DNA from: Patiria miniata
Lineage: Eukaryota > Echinodermata > Asteroidea > Valvatida > Asterinidae
Assembly (NCBI RefSeq): GCF_015706575.1
Contig: NW_024037072.1
Span: 997,001-1,061,000 of the forward strand
DNA length: 64,000 nt
Direction: 5' to 3'
In this document: positions 61,275-64,000 of the stretch, piece after piece
Layout: each line of letters begins with the position of its first letter
Position numbering within the stretch: position 1 is the stretch's first letter
Notes under the pieces: model-generated
What the model was told of the DNA's origin: nothing
What the model saw: the letters and a program-made list of their open reading frames with translations, nothing else
Database searches by the model: none
Position numbers and translations under genes: made by a program

Positions 61275-61518
61275 TCTCCGTGCACAAACAGTTGATGACA
61301 CTTTTGTGACCACTTTTGTAAGCCCTAGTGGGAGGGACAAACCATGTGCGGTACTGGTTCAAGCGTGAAGTATGCGCGACTAATTATATTCTAAATCTTC
61401 ATAAACACATGCCATCTTCGCGTGGGCGTCAGGCACTGTCGGCAGTGTGTTTGAATGTCCCAGTGATCTTCCCCAATTCTCCCTGTGCCGTTGAGGAGAT
61501 ACTTGTAGACAGAGTCCA
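61275..61518. mobile_element. CTCCGTGCA family, copy 3
   Basis: Starts TCTCCGTGCACAAACAG and ends ATACTTGTAGACAGAGTCCA, about 590 bases after copy 2 and in the same orientation. The order of shared blocks with copy 2 is unchanged, so the two are either separate insertions or an old tandem duplication. Confidence 0.6.
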
Positions 61519-62411
61519 TATCACAGTGTTCTTGAGTAGATTGCTTCCAAATAGCCTGCTTAGAATGGCACCCTTATAATGGCACCCTTAATATAACTGA
61601 TAGACTAAAAAATGATGGAGAGTAGCTGAGGCTTAAGTACATGTACCGGTATATATCAGAAACTCGAGTCCCTGAACATTTCTGGCCATTTTGAAGAAAT
61701 TCTTGAGAAGTGTCCTGGAGTTGAAGCTCTTCAATCATCAAAGTGTCGTACATAACTTTGAATATGTAATGTTTTCTGTTCAAGGAAAAAGTGGCAGTCT
61801 GGCGAAGACTGGATTGTTTTATGTCATGACAAAAACACAATAAATAGCAAACGTACATATATCTAACGTGTACGTAAAAGTTCAATTAATTCCCTGCCAT
61901 CATTTATGCACATTTCTTCTGCACTCCTTCACCTGTTTCAAAATAAGATGATCCTTTACAAAGATGTATTGACGTTTCCTGTTATTCACGTCCCTGCACA
62001 TTTTTGGGTCATTGACGAGTTTCCAAAGATATAAGTACAGTTGTACCTGTCACGTATATTCAGCAGAATCTAATTTGAAGTGCTAAACTTAAACAAACAT
62101 GTTTTGTATACATGCATTTGGTGAGCAGAGAACCAACCAGAAAAAAAATTAGTATTTGGCGTTTTAACTTGCAACCATTTGAAGCAAATATTATGCTTTG
62201 TACATTGCTTATGTGAGTATAGCCGCATTAGAATTATAAGGCTGTGGCTAACAATTACACAAACACCTATGGGAGCAGCTGTAGCCACTACCCATATACT
62301 AGTATGTTACTGCTAGCCGCAGCCAAGTCATTCGGATACGGTCTATAACTTTTCTGTGACATGATAATTCGGCAACCCGAAATAAACCGTTCTTCTTGTT
62401 TTCTCTTGTAG

Positions 62412-62597
62412 CCTGAAGAATCGCCGATGCAACTAGACGTGAAGGACACCAATCTGACATTGTTTAACTATGTGACAGACATGTCCTCTAAAGCCATCAT
62501 CATGGTTGTAGACTTTGCTAAGAAGCTGCCCGGGTTCCTGGGACTAACCACTCAAGACCAGATCACGTTGCTCAAGGCAGCATGCCTAGAAATCATG
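62412..62597 (+). CDS. RAR: RAR coding exon 7 (ligand-binding domain, helix 3 to helix 5 start)
   Basis: Begins after CTCTTGTAG with PEESPMQLDVKDTNL and continues SSKAIIMVVDFAKKLPGF and DQITLLKAACLEIM, ending at ATG then GTAAGA, phase 0, 62 codons. The DFAKKLPGF and DQITLLK segments are the nuclear-receptor signature that forms the coactivator groove; the two charge-clamp lysines (equivalent to human RARA K244 and K262) are both present. In the pocket, the lysine equivalent to RARG K236 is kept, while the next residue is alanine where vertebrate RARs have the pocket cysteine (C237 in RARG). The segment before helix 3 (TNLTLFNYVTDM) has diverged from the vertebrate LWDKFSEL. Coding identity is certain; the exact ligand range is not. 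Confidence 0.96.
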
Positions 62598-63296
62598 GTA
62601 AGAGCTTCATATTCCTGAACGTATCTCTCAAGACGAGCGTCTTAGCATTTCTCTCTGCCTAGGTTTAACCCTAACTCTCTTGGCTTTTAAGCTGGACTTG
62701 AATTGCTATTCCATTGTCCTCTGATTGATTGACTGGCTATCTGACTGACTGGGTCACTGAGTCCAACTCCAAGGCACCGTCTTTGCACAAAAAAGTGTCT
62801 TGTTAACTAAATGATTCTGCGGTATTCATTTCTGATCCATCACAATTCTGAAAAGTCTACATGTAGGAGCAGATTTTTATGGACTTGGGTAAGTTAGGAG
62901 AGCAAAAATATCTTCTCGTGTCCTTGTGTGTTATTTTCAGAAGTCGGTCGAGTTGATCAGCAGGGATGAAAGAATTGCATTGATCAAAGTCAATGAACCG
63001 CACTTATATCCCTTTTATTTTGCCAGATCTCAGGTCAACCAAAATAAGAAATGCTATAGACTTACCTGGCGTTTTTCATTACTGAGGTAATGTCATATTT
63101 ATGAGCACGCATTCTTTATTTGAGGTGCGCTTGTAATTAACAAGTCCTAAATGGTAGAGGAAGCACTGAGTGTGTACATACCACCTGTGCGTGAACTTGG
63201 TGCCATTTCACTAATGGCTTTTATTGTCTGGCAACTCTATAAAGGCCATATCCCTTCTTCCCCCATCCATCCTGACTGTCGTCTCCTTTCCAACAG
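62598..63296 (+). other. RAR intron 7 (699 bases)
   Basis: Donor GTAAGA, acceptor CTCCTTTCCAACAG. One TACATGTA at about 62860; otherwise no repeat or gene recognised. Confidence 0.9.
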
Positions 63297-63501
63297 ATTC
63301 TCAGGATTAGCTCCCGTTTCAACATGGAAGACGGCAGCGTGACGTTCACTAGCGGCCTTAAGCTGAGTCAGAGTCAGCTGAAGAGCGGTGGGTTCGGTGG
63401 GTTGCTGGAAACCATCCTTCAGTTTGCGACGGCCATCTCCAAGCTCAAGATTGATGAGACTGAGGTGTCATTGCTATCTGCCATATGTCTCATCAGTGGA
63501 G
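63297..63501 (+). CDS. RAR: RAR coding exon 8 (ligand-binding domain, helix 5 to helix 8)
   Basis: Opens after TTTCCAACAG with ILRISSRFNMEDGSVTF and ends LLSAICLISG plus one base, before GTAAAA, phase 1. The arginine in SSRF aligns with RARG R278 (RARA R276), which holds the retinoate carboxylate, and the preceding arginine of LRI is also kept. The serine that assists it (RARG S289) aligns with threonine here (FTSGL instead of FSDGL). The GGFGGLLETILQFATAISKL part corresponds to GFGPLTDLVFAFANQL in vertebrates. The donor position after ISG matches the vertebrate RAR intron. The gene continues beyond the window with helices 9-12. A degenerate copy of this exon's end follows at 63564. Confidence 0.96.
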
Positions 63502-63563
63502 GTAAAAGATTCTTAGATGGGCACAAATTCCTGCATGGGCTCTGTATCTTGTAAAATTATATT

Positions 63564-63680
63564 GCTCGAGATTAGTGAGACGGAGGTGTACTTACTTGTT
63601 ATAGATGTCTCATAATGAGTGGAGGTAAAAGAATCTTAGATGGGCACAAATTCCTAAATGGGCTCTGTGTCTTACAAACA
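63564..63680 (+). pseudogene. Decayed tandem copy of the 3' end of RAR exon 8 and its donor
   Basis: Bases 63444-63553 (last 58 bases of exon 8 plus about 50 bases of intron) and 63565-63675 align along their whole length: CTCAAGATTGATGAGACTGA against CTCGAGATTAGTGAGACGGA, then shared GATGTCTCAT-like, AGTGGAGGTAAAAGA and TTAGATGGGCACAAATTCCT blocks. In the second copy the coding part is broken by insertions and by adjacent TAA and TGA codons, while the donor GTAAAAG is still intact. It lacks an acceptor, so it is unlikely to be spliced in as an exon, but the second donor could compete with the first only if the intervening stop-containing sequence is read. Confidence 0.85.
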
Positions 63681-63685
63681 ACTCA

Positions 63686-63853
63686 TGTTGGAGCTGCTTA
63701 GCATAGAATTTGCTTAGCACAGACCATTATCTGTTTAGCAAAAAGCAGGTTACCAGCCAAACTTCCATGCAATGTGACTGGTACTTGTGACTGGTACCCC
63801 ACTGTTTTTTTTGCTTAGCACACAAATATGTCCTGCTTAACAGCTCCATGAGA
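63686..63853. mobile_element. GGAGCTGCTTAGCA inverted-repeat element
   Basis: TGGAGCTGCTTAGCATAG at the left and the complement CCTGCTTAACAGCTCCA at the right, with inner TTGCTTAGCACA repeated on both sides. Related to 53282-53450. No protein. Confidence 0.65.
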
Positions 63854-64000
63854 TTGGGTCCAACTGGGCAGTGAGGCTGTCTCACATGGATACTGAATAG
63901 CCACTGCTTTGGACAGTCAGTATGATGGGCTGATTGCAAAAGCCACAGCCAGAGATGACCGATTTGCACACTAGACAATCAGCCCGGGGGTTTGGTCAGT

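Larger units (their letters stand above)
56924..62411 (+). other. RAR intron 6 (about 5.5 kb)
   Basis: 5' border depends on the uncertain exon 6 donor; acceptor CTCTTGTAG. Contains a T/G-run (57846-57870), the candidate conserved patch (59440-59790), two CTCCGTGCA family copies and TACCGGTA at 61644. Otherwise AT-rich, with no gene recognised. Octamers are much sparser here than in intron 1. Confidence 0.8.
63502..64000 (+). other. Start of RAR intron 8, running off the window
   Basis: Donor GTAAAA at 63502. Contains the decayed exon 8 copy (63564-63680) and a MITE-like repeat (63686-63853). No further exon of RAR is recognised before base 64,000. Confidence 0.85.

Overview
The window is animal nuclear DNA: long introns with canonical GT-AG splice sites, AT-rich non-coding sequence, many short non-autonomous transposons and no dense ORF organisation. 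The one gene I can support is a retinoic acid receptor (RAR, NR1B nuclear receptor), read on the + strand and broken off by the right edge. RAR genes are known from chordates, ambulacrarians (echinoderms, hemichordates) and lophotrochozoans and are missing from insects and nematodes. I therefore read this as a marine invertebrate, with an echinoderm or other ambulacrarian as a low-confidence guess.

Layout. Bases 1 to about 22,460 carry no convincing gene; they are upstream sequence with terminal-inverted-repeat elements, a TTAA-flanked family (first copy at 2062, second at 12430), a hAT element nested in the end of a pogo-like element (5627-6087), a CpG-rich fold-back element (10897-11545) and a 41-bp minisatellite (18073-18360). 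A probable promoter and 5' UTR lie at about 22,460-23,398. The coding exons are: 1 (23399-23423, start codon), 2 (39674-40084, A/B domain with 26 glutamines), 3 (47636-47832, first zinc finger), 4 (48401-48542, second zinc finger), 5 (53514-53668, hinge and helix 1), 6 (56810 to about 56923, probable cassette exon), 7 (62412-62597, helix 3 region) and 8 (63297-63501, ligand-pocket arginine and following helices). All eight junctions keep frame (phases 1,1,0,1,0,0,0,1). About 478 residues are encoded here; the last helices of the ligand-binding domain, including AF-2, lie beyond base 64,000.

The introns hold repeats and some candidate regulatory sites: a perfect DR5 retinoic acid response element in intron 4 (52775-52791), a DR4 in intron 1 and a DR3 upstream. 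If functional they would suggest autoregulation, as known for vertebrate RARB. Intron 8 contains a decayed tandem copy of the end of exon 8.

The most unusual signal is genome-scale. Two palindromic octamers, TACATGTA (about 100 sites by eye) and TACCGGTA (29 sites by eye), are far above the roughly one site each expected in 64 kb. Comparing repeat copies inside the window shows TACCGGTA arising by clean 6-bp insertion at a TA dinucleotide (TA becomes TA-CCGG-TA). This looks like a micro-insertion process with TA duplication, possibly TA-specific transposase footprints, and I regard it as the best candidate for something undescribed here.
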